DNA of 64,000 bases from JAPPHA01 sp963664045 (GCA_963664045.2 CAXXGT010000014.1:496001-560000), one strand, 5' to 3'. Counted from the stretch's first letter, positions 45,999 through 55,991 are shown. Numbers and translations are program-made. The notes: a model not told the origin generated them from the letters alone.

Positions 45999-46258
45999 AT
46001 TCAGGGAATCCTTCCCGAGTCAACTGTGATTTCGGTGTCGGACCCGACATGTGAATCAATGGGAACAGCCGCATTTTGACTCGGCGTCAAGTCGGAGTTC
46101 ACTTGCCGCCGAAAAGCTCCATCTGGCAGACCCAAATTCCGGGAACGGTCCCGGACCTGATGGATGGCGGCGTGTTGGCCCTAAAGATGCCCGGCATTTG
46201 GGCCAAGACCGGCGTGGAGGGAACCGGTCGCGTAGCCCTGGTTGGCGACGGCCCGGCC
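45999..46258. other. No gene seen between the dehydrogenase tail and the cytochrome b561 gene
   Basis: No recognisable frame or RNA; just short chance frames. Confidence 0.35.
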
Positions 46259-46795
46259 TCATATCATCCGCCGCAAAGTACCGATTCCATCCAAAAACTG
46301 GTGCTTGACGGCCGCGCCGGCATGCCCGCCAACCAGGAAAAGCAGCCCGTAACTTGCGTAGTAGTGGACCAGTTCGGACCAGTCCCGAACGGAATCGCTC
46401 ACCGGAATTATGGCCGGAATGCTCACACTTCCGAAAATCACGAACCCAGACCCGGCCGATGTCGTCAAAAGATAGCCCGAGGCAGGAATCACAATCATCA
46501 TGCACAAAAGCAATCCATGCATCGCATGGGCTGCCAGCCGTTGCCAGCGAGGGATCCGTTCCTGGATCGCGGGAGACGGCGAGACGACTTTCCAGGCAAC
46601 GAATGCAAGCGCGATTCCGACCGTCACCATGCCAAACGATCTGTGCAGCGTCAGCGCCAATCCATAGAATGGGTCATAATAATCCAGCCCGACCATCCAC
46701 CAGCCGAGCCAGATCAAGCCAATCATCAAGAATGCGCCAAGCCAGTGCAGGAACTTGCTCACCAGACCGTAGCGAGAGGGTGTATTCCTGATCAT
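46259..46795 (-). CDS. Cytochrome b561
   Basis: The 178-residue inner-membrane protein has four hydrophobic segments with haem-binding His residues: FLHWLGAFLMIGLIW, ALTLHRSFGMVTVG, LAAHAMHGLLLCMMIVIPASG and ELVHYYASYGLLFLVGGH. This is the di-haem cytochrome b561 type that shuttles electrons between quinone and periplasmic partners. It is 26 bases downstream of a YceI-type gene, a frequent pairing. Confidence 0.88.
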   Translation of the reverse strand: MIRNTPSRYGLVSKFLHWLGAFLMIGLIWLGWWMVGLDYYDPFYGLALTLHRSFGMVTVGIALAFVAWKVVSPSPAIQERIPRWQRLAAHAMHGLLLCMMIVIPASGYLLTTSAGSGFVIFGSVSIPAIIPVSDSVRDWSELVHYYASYGLLFLVGGHAGAAVKHQFLDGIGTLRRMI

Positions 46796-46821
46796 TTCGC
46801 CCTTGGATATTCTCGCAGAGC

Positions 46822-47409
46822 CTACTGCCGGATCGCTTCAATATTCATGTCAATGATGACTGCACCGGAAACAGGACCCATTCTGCGCCCATCGTTGAAT
46901 TCGGTCGGATCAAGCGCATACTGACCTTCAAATCCAGCCCGGTATCCACCCCACGGATCTTGTCCCTCGCCGGTCAGCTTGACTTCGAACGAGATATTCC
47001 TGGTCGTGCCGAGGAACGTGAGATCACCTGAAAGCACACCCCCTGACCGGTCACCTTCAAAACCGGTACTGACAAAGGTAGCCGTCGGATACTCATCGAC
47101 ATTCAGAAACCCGCTGCCGCGCAAGTGCCTGTCACGTTCGGCGTGATTGGAATCAACGCTTGCCATATCGATTTCAAATTCGATCGATTGCGCTTCGGGA
47201 CCGGCTTCGGGATCATAGGTCATGCTCCCGTCAAACTGGTTGAATCGGCCGACAAGCCAACTGATTCCGATGTGCAATGTTTGAAACTGAATGAATGAGT
47301 GAGCGTGGTCAATCCTGTATTCCGCCGCGACTGCAGGAGCAGTTGTTACGGAAATGCCCCAAGCAACCAAAATCACGGCAAGGATGCTTGAAAGTGCGCG
47401 TTTGAACAT
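46822..47409 (-). CDS. YceI-family periplasmic protein
   Basis: The 195-residue protein has a signal peptide (SSILAVILVAWGISVTTAPA, cleaved after AVA) and the YceI lipocalin-like barrel: EYRIDHAHSFIQFQTLHIG, FNQFDGSMTYDP, LRGSGFLNVDEYPTATFVS and GDLTFLGTTRNISFEV. Such proteins bind polyisoprenoids or quinones. Its co-location with the cytochrome b561 gene suggests a periplasmic quinone-linked function. Confidence 0.9.
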   Translation of the reverse strand: MFKRALSSILAVILVAWGISVTTAPAVAAEYRIDHAHSFIQFQTLHIGISWLVGRFNQFDGSMTYDPEAGPEAQSIEFEIDMASVDSNHAERDRHLRGSGFLNVDEYPTATFVSTGFEGDRSGGVLSGDLTFLGTTRNISFEVKLTGEGQDPWGGYRAGFEGQYALDPTEFNDGRRMGPVSGAVIIDMNIEAIRQ

Positions 47410-47606
47410 GAGACTTCTCCTCCTTTGTCAGATTCTGTTGTCGTGCTTGGCGTCATTGGCCGCAGCCATGCCCGCCGCGTTCAGGACGACACGTCGCCGG
47501 CCACGTCGTGGTTCTCCACGAGGGTGCCCGGTCATCCGTCGATCCGGTGGCAACCTCACGAGAACACGTCGATTCAGGTCCGGCGCCGCCCCGGTGTCCG
47601 CACTTT

Positions 47607-49490
47607 CTAACCAAGCGCCGCTCGTGCGATCTTCACAATGCTGGCTCCGTCAAGACCAGCCTGAACGACCTGCCGTTCCGGTGCATCCTGATCAAGGAAC
47701 TCGTCGGGCATGACCATGGGGCGAAACCGGATTCCCTGATCCAGTATTCCGTTCGTCGCAAGAACGTGAACAACCTGGGCGGAGAATCCACCGACAGAGC
47801 CTTCTTCGACTGTCACGAGAACTTCGTGATTTTTGGCCAGCTGAAAAACCAGGTCCTGGTCTATCGGCTTCGCAAAGCGGGCATCGGCCACAGTCGTCGC
47901 AACGCCATTTTCGTCAAGTTCCTCCGCGGCGGCGAGACAATCGGACAGCCTCGCTCCGTATGAAAGCAGGGCCACCCTGGTCCCTTCCCTGAGAATCCGT
48001 CCCTTTCCCGGTTGCAGGATCTCCGGCTCTTCCGGAAGGTCGACTCCTGTCCCGCTTCCGCGCGGATAACGAAATGCCACGGGCCCATCATCGAACGCGG
48101 CAGCCGTCGCGACCATATGCACCAACTCGGCTTCGTCCGCAGCAGCCATCAGGACCATTCCGGGTACGCAGCCCATGTATGCGATATCGAATGCCCCGCA
48201 ATGTGTCTGGCCGTCGGCTCCGACGTAGCCCGCCCGATCAAGGGCGAATCGAACCGGAAGGTCCTGGAGCGCGACGTCATGAATGATCTGGTCATAAGCA
48301 CGTTGAAGAAACGTCGAATAAATCGCTGCAAACGGCTTCATCCCATCAGCAGCCAGGCCAGCGGCGAACGTCACGGCGTGCTGTTCAGCGAGCCCGACAT
48401 CGAAACTCCGGTCCGGGAAAACTTCCGCGAATCTGTCGACGCCGGTACCAGACGGCATTGCCGCCGTAATCGCGACAATCCTGTCGTCGGCCCTGGCTTC
48501 CCGTATCAAGGCATCAGAAAACACCCGCGTATAACTGGGTGCATTTGACTTAGCCTTGGACATTTTGCCGGTCGCGACATCAAAGCGGCTGACGCCATGA
48601 TACTTGTCGCTGGACTGTTCGGCAGGCGGATAACCCTTCCCCTTTTGGGTAACCGCATGGATCAGTACCGGGCCGGTGGCATCGCTTTCGCGAACATTCC
48701 GAATTACCGGCAACAAGTGATCCAGATTGTGACCATCGATCGGGCCGACGTAATAAAGGCCCAACTCTTCGAAAAATGTGCCTCCAGACAACACGCCGCG
48801 GGCAATTCCCTCGGCCCGGCGCGCTGCGGATCGAACCGGATCGGGTATTCGGTCGCTCAGGTTGAGGCCAAAATCCCTGATCGACAAGAATGATTTCGAT
48901 GAAATCAGCTTCGACAGGTATCCGGACAATGCGCCGACAGGGGGAGCGATGGACATTTCATTGTCATTGAGAACAATGAGCAGCCTGTTTTCCATGGCGC
49001 CCGCGTTGTTGAGCGCCTCGAAGGCCATTCCTCCGGTCATGGCCCCGTCGCCAATGACGGCTATGACATGGTTTTTTCTATCCTGGAGATCGCGTGAAAC
49101 GGCGAATCCCAGGGCAGCCGAAACCGATGTCGATGCATGGGCAGCTCCAAATGGATCATATTCGCTTTCGGACCTCTTCGTGAATCCGGACAGGCCTCCC
49201 CCTTTCCTCAGTGTCCGAATGCGGTCACGGCGGCCTGTCAGAATCTTGTGAGGATATACCTGGTGTCCGACATCCCATATGATCTTGTCTCTCGGAGTAT
49301 CAAACAAATAGTGCAACGCTACCGTTAGCTCGACAACCCCGAGGCTGGCGCCAAGGTGTCCACCGGTCTCCGAAACCACATCGATTGTTTCCGCCCTCAA
49401 CTCCCGGACGACCTGTTGCAAACGCGAGGGTTTCAGACGTCGGAGGTCATCGGGAAACCGAATTTCGTCAAGAAGTGGGGTATTGCGCAA
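47607..49490 (-). CDS. dxs: 1-deoxy-D-xylulose-5-phosphate synthase
   Basis: The 627-residue thiamine enzyme condenses pyruvate and glyceraldehyde-3-phosphate in the first step of the MEP isoprenoid pathway. Visible are GGHLGASLGVVELTVALH, GHQVYPHKILTGRRD, the TPP motif VIGDGAMTGGMAFEALNNAG, the transketolase-like Glu in DVGLAEQHAVTFAAGLA, and DRAGYVGADGQTHCGAFD. Length is standard. It seems monocistronic, converging on none of its neighbours. Confidence 0.96.
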   Translation of the reverse strand: MRNTPLLDEIRFPDDLRRLKPSRLQQVVRELRAETIDVVSETGGHLGASLGVVELTVALHYLFDTPRDKIIWDVGHQVYPHKILTGRRDRIRTLRKGGGLSGFTKRSESEYDPFGAAHASTSVSAALGFAVSRDLQDRKNHVIAVIGDGAMTGGMAFEALNNAGAMENRLLIVLNDNEMSIAPPVGALSGYLSKLISSKSFLSIRDFGLNLSDRIPDPVRSAARRAEGIARGVLSGGTFFEELGLYYVGPIDGHNLDHLLPVIRNVRESDATGPVLIHAVTQKGKGYPPAEQSSDKYHGVSRFDVATGKMSKAKSNAPSYTRVFSDALIREARADDRIVAITAAMPSGTGVDRFAEVFPDRSFDVGLAEQHAVTFAAGLAADGMKPFAAIYSTFLQRAYDQIIHDVALQDLPVRFALDRAGYVGADGQTHCGAFDIAYMGCVPGMVLMAAADEAELVHMVATAAAFDDGPVAFRYPRGSGTGVDLPEEPEILQPGKGRILREGTRVALLSYGARLSDCLAAAEELDENGVATTVADARFAKPIDQDLVFQLAKNHEVLVTVEEGSVGGFSAQVVHVLATNGILDQGIRFRPMVMPDEFLDQDAPERQVVQAGLDGASIVKIARAALG

Positions 49491-49975
49491 TGCCAGCGGT
49501 CCTTGCCGTACCGAAATGAAGTCGAACTCATTGAACGCGCGGGAAAATGAACCCGATGTGCGATCGCGGCGTTTCGACTACTTGCACTCAAGGCTTCTTG
49601 AAAACCGGTCTCCCTGTCAAGCAGGTAAGATGTGTCTTCAGGAAATCTTAAGCTTATTCAGAAAAACTGATGTGGATTCGGGCGATTTTGCCCGGATTAT
49701 TTGATGTTTGGGGTCAGGCGCCCCATCAATAATCGTGAGCACTCTCAAATGTCGGCCCAATCGGCCCCCTATGACGCGATCATGCGCACACAATGCTGGA
49801 AGCAACTGGTCCGGGAAAGCCGTAATCCGCAACAGGCCCGGCATTGCATGCTGGATGCGGCATGCGCGGCATGGCCGCGATCCCGTGAAACAAGACAGCG
49901 TTGTCAGGCCATTGGCAGTGCACGGTCGTCATTGGACCGGAGCAAGCGGATCTCCGAACCGGACCGGTACGGCGC
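49491..49975. other. No gene seen upstream of dxs
   Basis: The region contains no recognisable coding frame. A T-rich hairpin-like segment near 49680-49705 (GGGCGATTTTGCCC) could be a terminator of the hydrolase gene on the minus strand, or an operator for dxs. Confidence 0.4.
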
Positions 49976-50986
49976 CTACAACAGGTCGTTGATGCAAGAA
50001 TCAAGGAAATCGTCAAATCCCGGGTCATTCCCGGGACTGCCGACACAGTGCCCCCATGGCGAGTCATATATGCGCAACTCGGCATCAGGCATGTACCTGG
50101 CTTCGATCTCGTTATCTTCCGGAGGGAAATACAGATCCTGTGCACAAGGCAGGAGAATGGCGCGGGCCCTGATTGAACGCAAGGCTTTCTCGAAGTCGCC
50201 GTTGAACTTCGCACCGTCACTGATGTCGGCGAGTTGCCAGCTCGTCAACATGGCGAGAAGATCGTTGGCGTCCCAATCGTCCGCGTGTTCCCGCGCCCAC
50301 GCGTCGAGGAGTTCGCCTGGAGAGTTGAACCCGAGTTCCCGATAAAGCCCGTTGCGGAAAAAGGTCTGGGAGTATGCCCACCCTGCATAGACGGTTCCGA
50401 ACGCGCGCAGTCCCTTTTTCGGCGGATCATGGTATTCGCCTCCGTTCCATGAAGGGTCGGCGGTCAACGCCGCCTTGACGCCTTCGAGGAACACCCAGTT
50501 GTGCGGAGAGGTTCTTGCCGATGCACAAAAGGGCAGGATTGCCTCGACCATGTCCGGATACTGTATTGCCCATGAATATGCCTGGCATCCTGCCATGGAC
50601 CAGCCCACGACCAGCCGAAGCCGCCGCACCCCCAGTTCTTCGGTGAGCAGGCGATGCTGGCATGCCACGTTGTCGGAGAGCCGGACCTCGGGAAATGACG
50701 CCCCCCGACACGACGCCACGGCATTGCTGGGTGAGGTCGAATGGCCGTTTCCGAACATGTTGATCGACACGATAAAATACCGGGACGGGTCCAGTGCACG
50801 TCCAGGACCGAAATACCCCTCGTTGCGGAGATGGGTGCCCGTGTAGAATGTCGGCAGGAGTACGGCATTGTCCCCGTTCTCGTTCAACCTGCCGTAGGTC
50901 TTGTACGCAAGACTGGCCGAGTGGAGGGATGCTCCAGAGGCAAGTCGAACATCGCCTAGCTCGAAGGTCTCGTGTTTCGGTTTCAC
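49976..50986 (-). CDS. MetX-family alpha/beta hydrolase (homoserine O-acyltransferase-like)
   Basis: The 336-residue protein has the MetX layout: LASLAYKTYGRLNENGDNAV, oxyanion and nucleophile elbow VVGWSMAGCQAYSWA (Ser), LLPCAQDLYFPPEDNE (Asp) and PWGHCVGSPG (His). MetX-like enzymes acylate homoserine, but many relatives are hydrolases acting on other esters, and the canonical MetX core GGSLGG is replaced here by GWSMAG. It starts 18 bases after the stop of a glutamine synthetase-type gene, in the same orientation, which hints at a shared pathway. Confidence 0.8.
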   Translation of the reverse strand: MKPKHETFELGDVRLASGASLHSASLAYKTYGRLNENGDNAVLLPTFYTGTHLRNEGYFGPGRALDPSRYFIVSINMFGNGHSTSPSNAVASCRGASFPEVRLSDNVACQHRLLTEELGVRRLRLVVGWSMAGCQAYSWAIQYPDMVEAILPFCASARTSPHNWVFLEGVKAALTADPSWNGGEYHDPPKKGLRAFGTVYAGWAYSQTFFRNGLYRELGFNSPGELLDAWAREHADDWDANDLLAMLTSWQLADISDGAKFNGDFEKALRSIRARAILLPCAQDLYFPPEDNEIEARYMPDAELRIYDSPWGHCVGSPGNDPGFDDFLDSCINDLL

Positions 50987-51004
50987 GTTCCGGCCCCCGC
51001 CGCG

Positions 51005-52420
51005 TCAGAACAGACGGAGATACTCCTTGACCTCCCAGTCAGTAACGGCCTGGCTGTACCGTTCCCATTCATCGACCTTGTAGTTGATGTAGGAATTCCT
51101 CATGACATGCCCCATGACCGACTCCGCGAGCGTGTCCTGGCCGAGACTTTCGATGGCCGACCACAGGTTTCGCGGAAGCCGGCGAATGCCAAGCTCGCAA
51201 AACTCTTCTTCTGTCATGGCGTAAAGGTCGCGGTCGGTCGGCGGACCCGGATCAATCTGGTTGGTTATGCCCTCGATGACAGCCGCCTGCGTCATCGCCA
51301 GTGCCAGGTAAATGTTCATGCACATGTCGGCGGCCCGGTTTTCGATGCAATACCGACTCTGCGGCAATCTGAACTGCGCAGATCGATTGTTGTGACCATA
51401 GGTGATGTTGGTCGGCGCCCAGGTCACCGTTCCACCCTCCATGCCACCGACTCTCGGGACCAGACCGTTGTAGGAATTGACCGTCGGACAGGTCAAGGCT
51501 GTCATCGCTTCCGAATGGGAAATCAATCCACCCACGGCATGACGTGCCGTATCCGTCCACCCGGTATCACGCGAGCCAAACAGGTTCTCCCCCGGGCGAT
51601 CAACGGACTGGAGCGAAAAGTTGATGTGGGCGCCAGATCTCCAGTCGCCGACAGTCGGTTTCGGCATGAAGGTGATAAACCATCCATGCCTCTTCGCGAC
51701 TTCCTTCAGGAGAATGCGAAGAAAGACCAGCCTGTCGGCCATTTCGAGGACATGCGTGTAATGGAAGTCCAGCTCGAATTGCGAATATGCGCCCTCGGCG
51801 ACAACGTCGTGCAGGTCCCAGCCCAGTTCGCCCAGTGTGTCGATCATGTCCTTGAAAAACGGCATTGCCTCGATCGAATACTCGAGGTCGTAGCCAAATG
51901 CCTGGCGGCGGGGGTCGATGGCGTTGGGCGGGTCGTTCTCCACTGCCTTGACCGGCATGCCGTCCGAGTCGAATTTCAGCGCAATGAATTCCGGTTCAAT
52001 CCCGGCGCTGCCGACAAATCCTGCCTTCCTTGCGTCGCGGATTCCCCGTTTCAGCGCCTGCCTCGGACAAACGTTATAGGGGCTGCCCTCCCAGAAAAGA
52101 TCGCAGAAAATCATCGCCATGGATGTATCCCATGGGCAGACGTAAACGGCGTCCAGATCGGGAATAATGATCTGGTCGGGGTCGGCCGGGGTCAATTCGG
52201 GCACGTAGGAAACTGAATGGACGGCAAACTGCGGACCCTTCCCGACGCAGAGATCCTCGAAGTCACTGATCGGCACGGGCTTCGTCTTCGGGATGCCGAA
52301 CAGGTCGATCCACGCTGGCAGAAGGTACTTGACACCCTCACTCTCCAGTCGTTCGCGTGTCTCCCTTATGCTTTCCGCAGAAGGAATCGCAGCGTCCATT
52401 TGTTCAACGTATCCGGTCAT
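51005..52420 (-). CDS. GlnT-type (type III) glutamine synthetase family protein
   Basis: The 471-residue protein has the glutamine synthetase fold with the metal- and ATP-binding segments GSAGIEPEFIALKF, GAYSQFELDFHYTHVLEMADR, FMPKPTVGDWRSGAHINFS and NSYNGLVPRVGG. GlnT-type members ligate ammonia or amines to glutamate; some make gamma-glutamylmethylamide. ATG 52420 has an ideal GGAAGGAGG ribosome site; similarity begins there (MTGYVEQMD). A MetX-like hydrolase is encoded 18 bases downstream. Assignment to amine metabolism rather than primary nitrogen assimilation is inference. Confidence 0.85.
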   Translation of the reverse strand: MTGYVEQMDAAIPSAESIRETRERLESEGVKYLLPAWIDLFGIPKTKPVPISDFEDLCVGKGPQFAVHSVSYVPELTPADPDQIIIPDLDAVYVCPWDTSMAMIFCDLFWEGSPYNVCPRQALKRGIRDARKAGFVGSAGIEPEFIALKFDSDGMPVKAVENDPPNAIDPRRQAFGYDLEYSIEAMPFFKDMIDTLGELGWDLHDVVAEGAYSQFELDFHYTHVLEMADRLVFLRILLKEVAKRHGWFITFMPKPTVGDWRSGAHINFSLQSVDRPGENLFGSRDTGWTDTARHAVGGLISHSEAMTALTCPTVNSYNGLVPRVGGMEGGTVTWAPTNITYGHNNRSAQFRLPQSRYCIENRAADMCMNIYLALAMTQAAVIEGITNQIDPGPPTDRDLYAMTEEEFCELGIRRLPRNLWSAIESLGQDTLAESVMGHVMRNSYINYKVDEWERYSQAVTDWEVKEYLRLF

Positions 52421-52771
52421 GTACAACCTCCTTCCGAAACATCGAGCCACCAGAGCGGTCAAGGCACTCTTTTCGTTCGATCACAATACCGAACGTTCCG
52501 TGCATTCAGTATAGGCACGATCAGACGCCGGAAAAAAGATCAAAAGAAACGGACACGGCAGGTCTCATGCACGAAGCGGGTTGGGTCCGGCGATCCGGCG
52601 GCTCCGATGATCCTACGCCACCGGACAGATCGAACAGCCCGAACATCACGGTTGTTCAACAACGGGGCATCATCGGATGAATCCCGTAACGCGGGGTTGA
52701 GCGGTCGCCTGAAAGTTGCAGAATACGGTTCAGCCGCGACGCCTCGGGGCTTCAGACGTGTCGACGACAAG
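52421..52771. other. Divergent promoter region of the glutamine synthetase and rhomboid genes
   Basis: No gene seen. The 351-base interval lies between two divergent starts and should contain both promoters; no clear consensus boxes were picked out. Confidence 0.4.
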
Positions 52772-53674
52772 ATGTTTCTCCCGCTCAAAGACGAAAACCC
52801 GCTGCACCGCATCGGTTTTCAATATGTCACCGTGTTCCTGATCGCAGCATGTATCCTTGTCTGGCTTGTCCAGGCCGAAGGAGGCGCGGCCTTCGATTCC
52901 AGGCTGGTTTTCCGCCTGGGACTGATCCCCGAGACGATCCTTGGCGATCGCAGGCGCGATCCGGAGATGGCGCTGGTGACACCCTGGCTGACAGTGTTCA
53001 CTTCGATGTTCCTGCACGGTGGCTTCTGGCACCTGTTCGGGAACATGGTCTATCTCTGGGTTTTTGGCGACAACGTCGAGGACTCGATGGGTCACCTGCG
53101 ATTTGCATGCTTCTACCTGTTGTGCGGAGCGGTGGCGGGCATCACCCATGCGGTTGCCGATCCCTCGTCCGTGATCCCGACCATAGGTGCGAGCGGCGCC
53201 GTTTCCGGCGTCCTGGGCGCGTATTTCATGCTTTATCCCAAGAGGGGGGTCTGGGTGCTGGTTTATGTCATGCCGGTCAGGTTTCCTGCCTGGAGCGTTC
53301 TCGGAGTCTGGATTGGCGGCCAATTGATTTACGCGCTCTCCTTGGGTTCAGGTGGCGGAGGCGTCGCATGGTACGCCCATATCGGGGGGTTCGTGGCAGG
53401 AGCGCTCCTCGTCATTCCCATGCGAAAACCCGAACTGCAGATACGTCACCTCGACCAGGTTCCCTTTGGCCCGTGGAGCCATCCCCGGCGGCCTCGACGG
53501 CCGAAAACCGACCCATGGGGCAAGTCGTTCCCCCACGATGATTCAGTTGACGACACAACGTCAGTCGATTCAAAGGACGACATCCAGGAACCTGGTTCCG
53601 CGTATCGGCGCGGCGGAGATTCCGTCGGCCCATGGGGAAAGCGATCGCGAAAACCGGGCTCAAGACTCGAGTAG
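52772..53674 (+). CDS. Rhomboid-family intramembrane serine protease
   Basis: The 300-residue protein has about six membrane segments, with the catalytic Ser in IGASGAVSGVLG and the catalytic His in YAHIGGFVAG. The loop with FLHGGFWHLFGNMVYLWVFG is the usual L1 region of rhomboids. After residue ~215 a hydrophilic, proline- and arginine-rich tail follows, with a WSHPRRPRRPKTDPWG stretch that resembles no known domain. Rhomboids cleave membrane-spanning substrates; the target is unknown. ATG 52772 precedes the first helix; the upstream in-frame codons are not conserved. Confidence 0.9.
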   Translation: MFLPLKDENPLHRIGFQYVTVFLIAACILVWLVQAEGGAAFDSRLVFRLGLIPETILGDRRRDPEMALVTPWLTVFTSMFLHGGFWHLFGNMVYLWVFGDNVEDSMGHLRFACFYLLCGAVAGITHAVADPSSVIPTIGASGAVSGVLGAYFMLYPKRGVWVLVYVMPVRFPAWSVLGVWIGGQLIYALSLGSGGGGVAWYAHIGGFVAGALLVIPMRKPELQIRHLDQVPFGPWSHPRRPRRPKTDPWGKSFPHDDSVDDTTSVDSKDDIQEPGSAYRRGGDSVGPWGKRSRKPGSRLE

Positions 53675-53711
53675 GGGCCCGGCCGAACAGGCTCGAGCCC
53701 GCGCGTGTGGC

Positions 53712-54593
53712 TCAGGCAATCCGGTAGAATCCGCTTGCCGTCCCGCCGAAGACCGCTTCGTGAAATTGCGCCGGGATCAATTCCGAGTATGCATCGACCA
53801 GTGTCGGATAGTCCGACGTCAGGCTGTCGACCGGAAAATTCGAACCGAACATGCATCGCCCTGAGCCGAATTGTTCAAGGCAAGTCTCGACGAAAGGCCT
53901 GATCGAATCGGCAGTCCAGTCATGCTCGAACATCCCGAGACCCGACAACTTGCAGTACATGTTCGGCAATTCGGATAGCTTTCGGAGTTCGCGCGCCCAG
54001 AATTGCCGTCCTTCCGGGGTCCGATCGATCGGAGATCCCGCGTGACACAGTGCCACGCCGAGTTCCGGAACCCGGCCGAACACATGGGCCGACCCATCCA
54101 TCAGTTCCGGATGCAACTGCAGGTCGAACGTGAGACCGGCCTGCGCAACCTTGCGCAAACCGGCCATGAAGTCCGGATGGTCGAGGAGCTTACCGGTGCC
54201 CGAGAGCCGATCTTCCACGGGCGCGCGTCCAACGATTTGCCGGATGCCGCGAACGCTCGGCAATTCGGCGAGTGATGCAAGCCGGTCATCGAAGGCGTCG
54301 CCGGTCAGGTCGGCGAAAGCGACCTGGACAGCAGGCCAGCCCGGGTTGGCGCCGGCAACCGAATCCACCCAGCGCGCTTCGGTGAGACCGTCCTCGGCGC
54401 CAACCTGAATGTGAACGGACGCATCGAATCCGCGTTCGGCCGCCGTTTCACGGAATTCGTCAACCAGGTAGTTCCTCTGGATGGGCTTCGGGTCGCCAAA
54501 GAAACGCGGTTGGTCGCGCGCTTCGAGCCAGGGATAATGGACAGCGCCGAGATCCCACAGGTGATGATGCGCATCAATCCTCATGGTTGCCAC
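53712..54593 (-). CDS. Amidohydrolase-family (L-fuconolactonase-like) protein
   Basis: The 293-residue TIM-barrel protein has MRIDAHHHLWDLGAVHYPWL with the metal ligands HxH, SVRGIRQIVGR, FDLQLHPELM, the conserved LCHAGSPID and CKLSGLGMF, and the metal Asp region MFGSNFPVDS. This is the amidohydrolase_2/COG3618 group, whose members include L-fuconolactonase and other lactone or amide hydrolases. The starting residues may be MATMRID or MRID at 54584. It is the first of three minus-strand genes between 53.7 and 56.4 kb, with SnoaL-like and ectoine synthase genes upstream. Confidence 0.82.
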   Translation of the reverse strand: MATMRIDAHHHLWDLGAVHYPWLEARDQPRFFGDPKPIQRNYLVDEFRETAAERGFDASVHIQVGAEDGLTEARWVDSVAGANPGWPAVQVAFADLTGDAFDDRLASLAELPSVRGIRQIVGRAPVEDRLSGTGKLLDHPDFMAGLRKVAQAGLTFDLQLHPELMDGSAHVFGRVPELGVALCHAGSPIDRTPEGRQFWARELRKLSELPNMYCKLSGLGMFEHDWTADSIRPFVETCLEQFGSGRCMFGSNFPVDSLTSDYPTLVDAYSELIPAQFHEAVFGGTASGFYRIA

Positions 54594-54791
54594 CTTTTGT
54601 CACAAGAAACACATGCTGATCGCCAGGTGCGTTCGCATTTCCCCGAATCCTCCCGGCTGCCGGCATCGCCGGGACCTCCGGCCACGGCATCGCCTCGTGT
54701 CCAGCCAACCGGGCCATGTCGCGACGACGCGTCTTTCCCGGAAGGATTTCGGGCGACACGTCAAAGGAATGGCTTCATTTGTGCCGGCCAT

Positions 54792-55814
54792 TCATCTCAG
54801 CAAACCGGAATCCGGGGACCCTGCAAGATGCCGCATTCGGGCAAATACATCGACTCCCATCTGCAACAACACGTGTATGATGTCGATCGGAACCCAGTTT
54901 TCCGCGATAAGCCCGCCGTCCAGCCGGTAAAAGTCCATGACCCTCATTCCAACCCTTCGCCCGGTTGGCGGGAGGCCCAGCCATTCACCCTTGTGCGTGG
55001 CGACAACAGAGGGCCAACCACCGGTCGCCGCAAATTCTCCGTCGCCGATCCGCATGTAGTGGCCGCTGCCGCTGCGATCCGGAAATCCGGTGAGGAATGG
55101 GACCTGGTGGTGCGCGCGAAATCCTTCGAGGCCGCGCGTGGTTCCGATTCCCGCCGGCCCGTACCAGAGAAACCGATCAGTCCAGTAGGCGCCATGCGGC
55201 ATCGACTCGAGGCTGCGCCCGTCAAACCGGCCCAGGGCCGAATGCATGGCAAGAACCGTCGCGACAGACTGCTGGCCAGTGTCCGCCCGGGTGATCTCCG
55301 GCCTGACGCCGCCGCCGCCCCGCGGTTCCGGCCACATGCATTCGGATCCGAGCGACCTGGCAATCGGCCACACGCCTGCCTGGCGCATCAAGTCCAGGAA
55401 GTCGATCAGGACGCAAGATCTGGCGATCTTGCCGTGCACAACCCTGTGAGCCTCGCAACACCTCAGGTGCACGACGCCCGAGGTTGCGGGAATACCATGA
55501 AGGCCGCGCTGAAAAGTCCCCTGGAGATGCCCCATGGAAGCCACGATGAGATCGCCAGACGGATCGCGTTTCGGCCGTGCGTCCGAAGCGCTGTATCCCG
55601 CGATAAATATGGAGTCGCGTCGTTCCAGGTCGGGCATTGCCATACGCAGCCGGGACCAGGCATCGGAAATGGCCTCGATACCCTTCATCTCGTTGAATGG
55701 ATGGCTACCCCACCAGTCAGCGTCAGGATGATAGGCGATTCCGACATCGGCCCCTTCGGCGATTTCGTGCAGTCTTTCGTAGAGTTCCGACTTGGTTTTC
55801 TCGATCTCGGTCAT
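54792..55814 (-). CDS. Two-domain SnoaL-like (polyketide cyclase/ester cyclase type) protein
   Basis: The 340-residue protein contains two consecutive NTF2-like/SnoaL domains: the first with ADVGIAYHPDADWWGSHPFN and a region FIAGYSASDARPKRDPS; the second with SMPHGAYWTDRFLWYGPAG, HHQVPFLTGFPD and YRLDGGLIAENWVPIDIIH. The repeated W-x-G/DIIH-like pattern is typical of ester-cyclase SnoaL relatives. Some enzymes of this shape hydrate or cyclise small carbonyl compounds. No substrate can be assigned. The start ATG 55814 is followed by MTEIEKTKSEL; an upstream in-frame codon at 55982 would add unconserved residues. Confidence 0.75.
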   Translation of the reverse strand: MTEIEKTKSELYERLHEIAEGADVGIAYHPDADWWGSHPFNEMKGIEAISDAWSRLRMAMPDLERRDSIFIAGYSASDARPKRDPSGDLIVASMGHLQGTFQRGLHGIPATSGVVHLRCCEAHRVVHGKIARSCVLIDFLDLMRQAGVWPIARSLGSECMWPEPRGGGGVRPEITRADTGQQSVATVLAMHSALGRFDGRSLESMPHGAYWTDRFLWYGPAGIGTTRGLEGFRAHHQVPFLTGFPDRSGSGHYMRIGDGEFAATGGWPSVVATHKGEWLGLPPTGRRVGMRVMDFYRLDGGLIAENWVPIDIIHVLLQMGVDVFARMRHLAGSPDSGLLR

Positions 55815-55991
55815 CAAGCATCCGTATCCTGTCTCGAGGCCGGCAATGACCTCTTCGGAAGTTTGGAGGGACAACTCGGTGCGTCCGCCACCAGGTCGTC
55901 CGCACCTGCGCGATTCCCCGGCGAAACAGCCCGGTCTGCCGTTCCAGACGATAGGCTGCCGGGCCTTGCAGACAGGCGGCAAGGCAATGTG

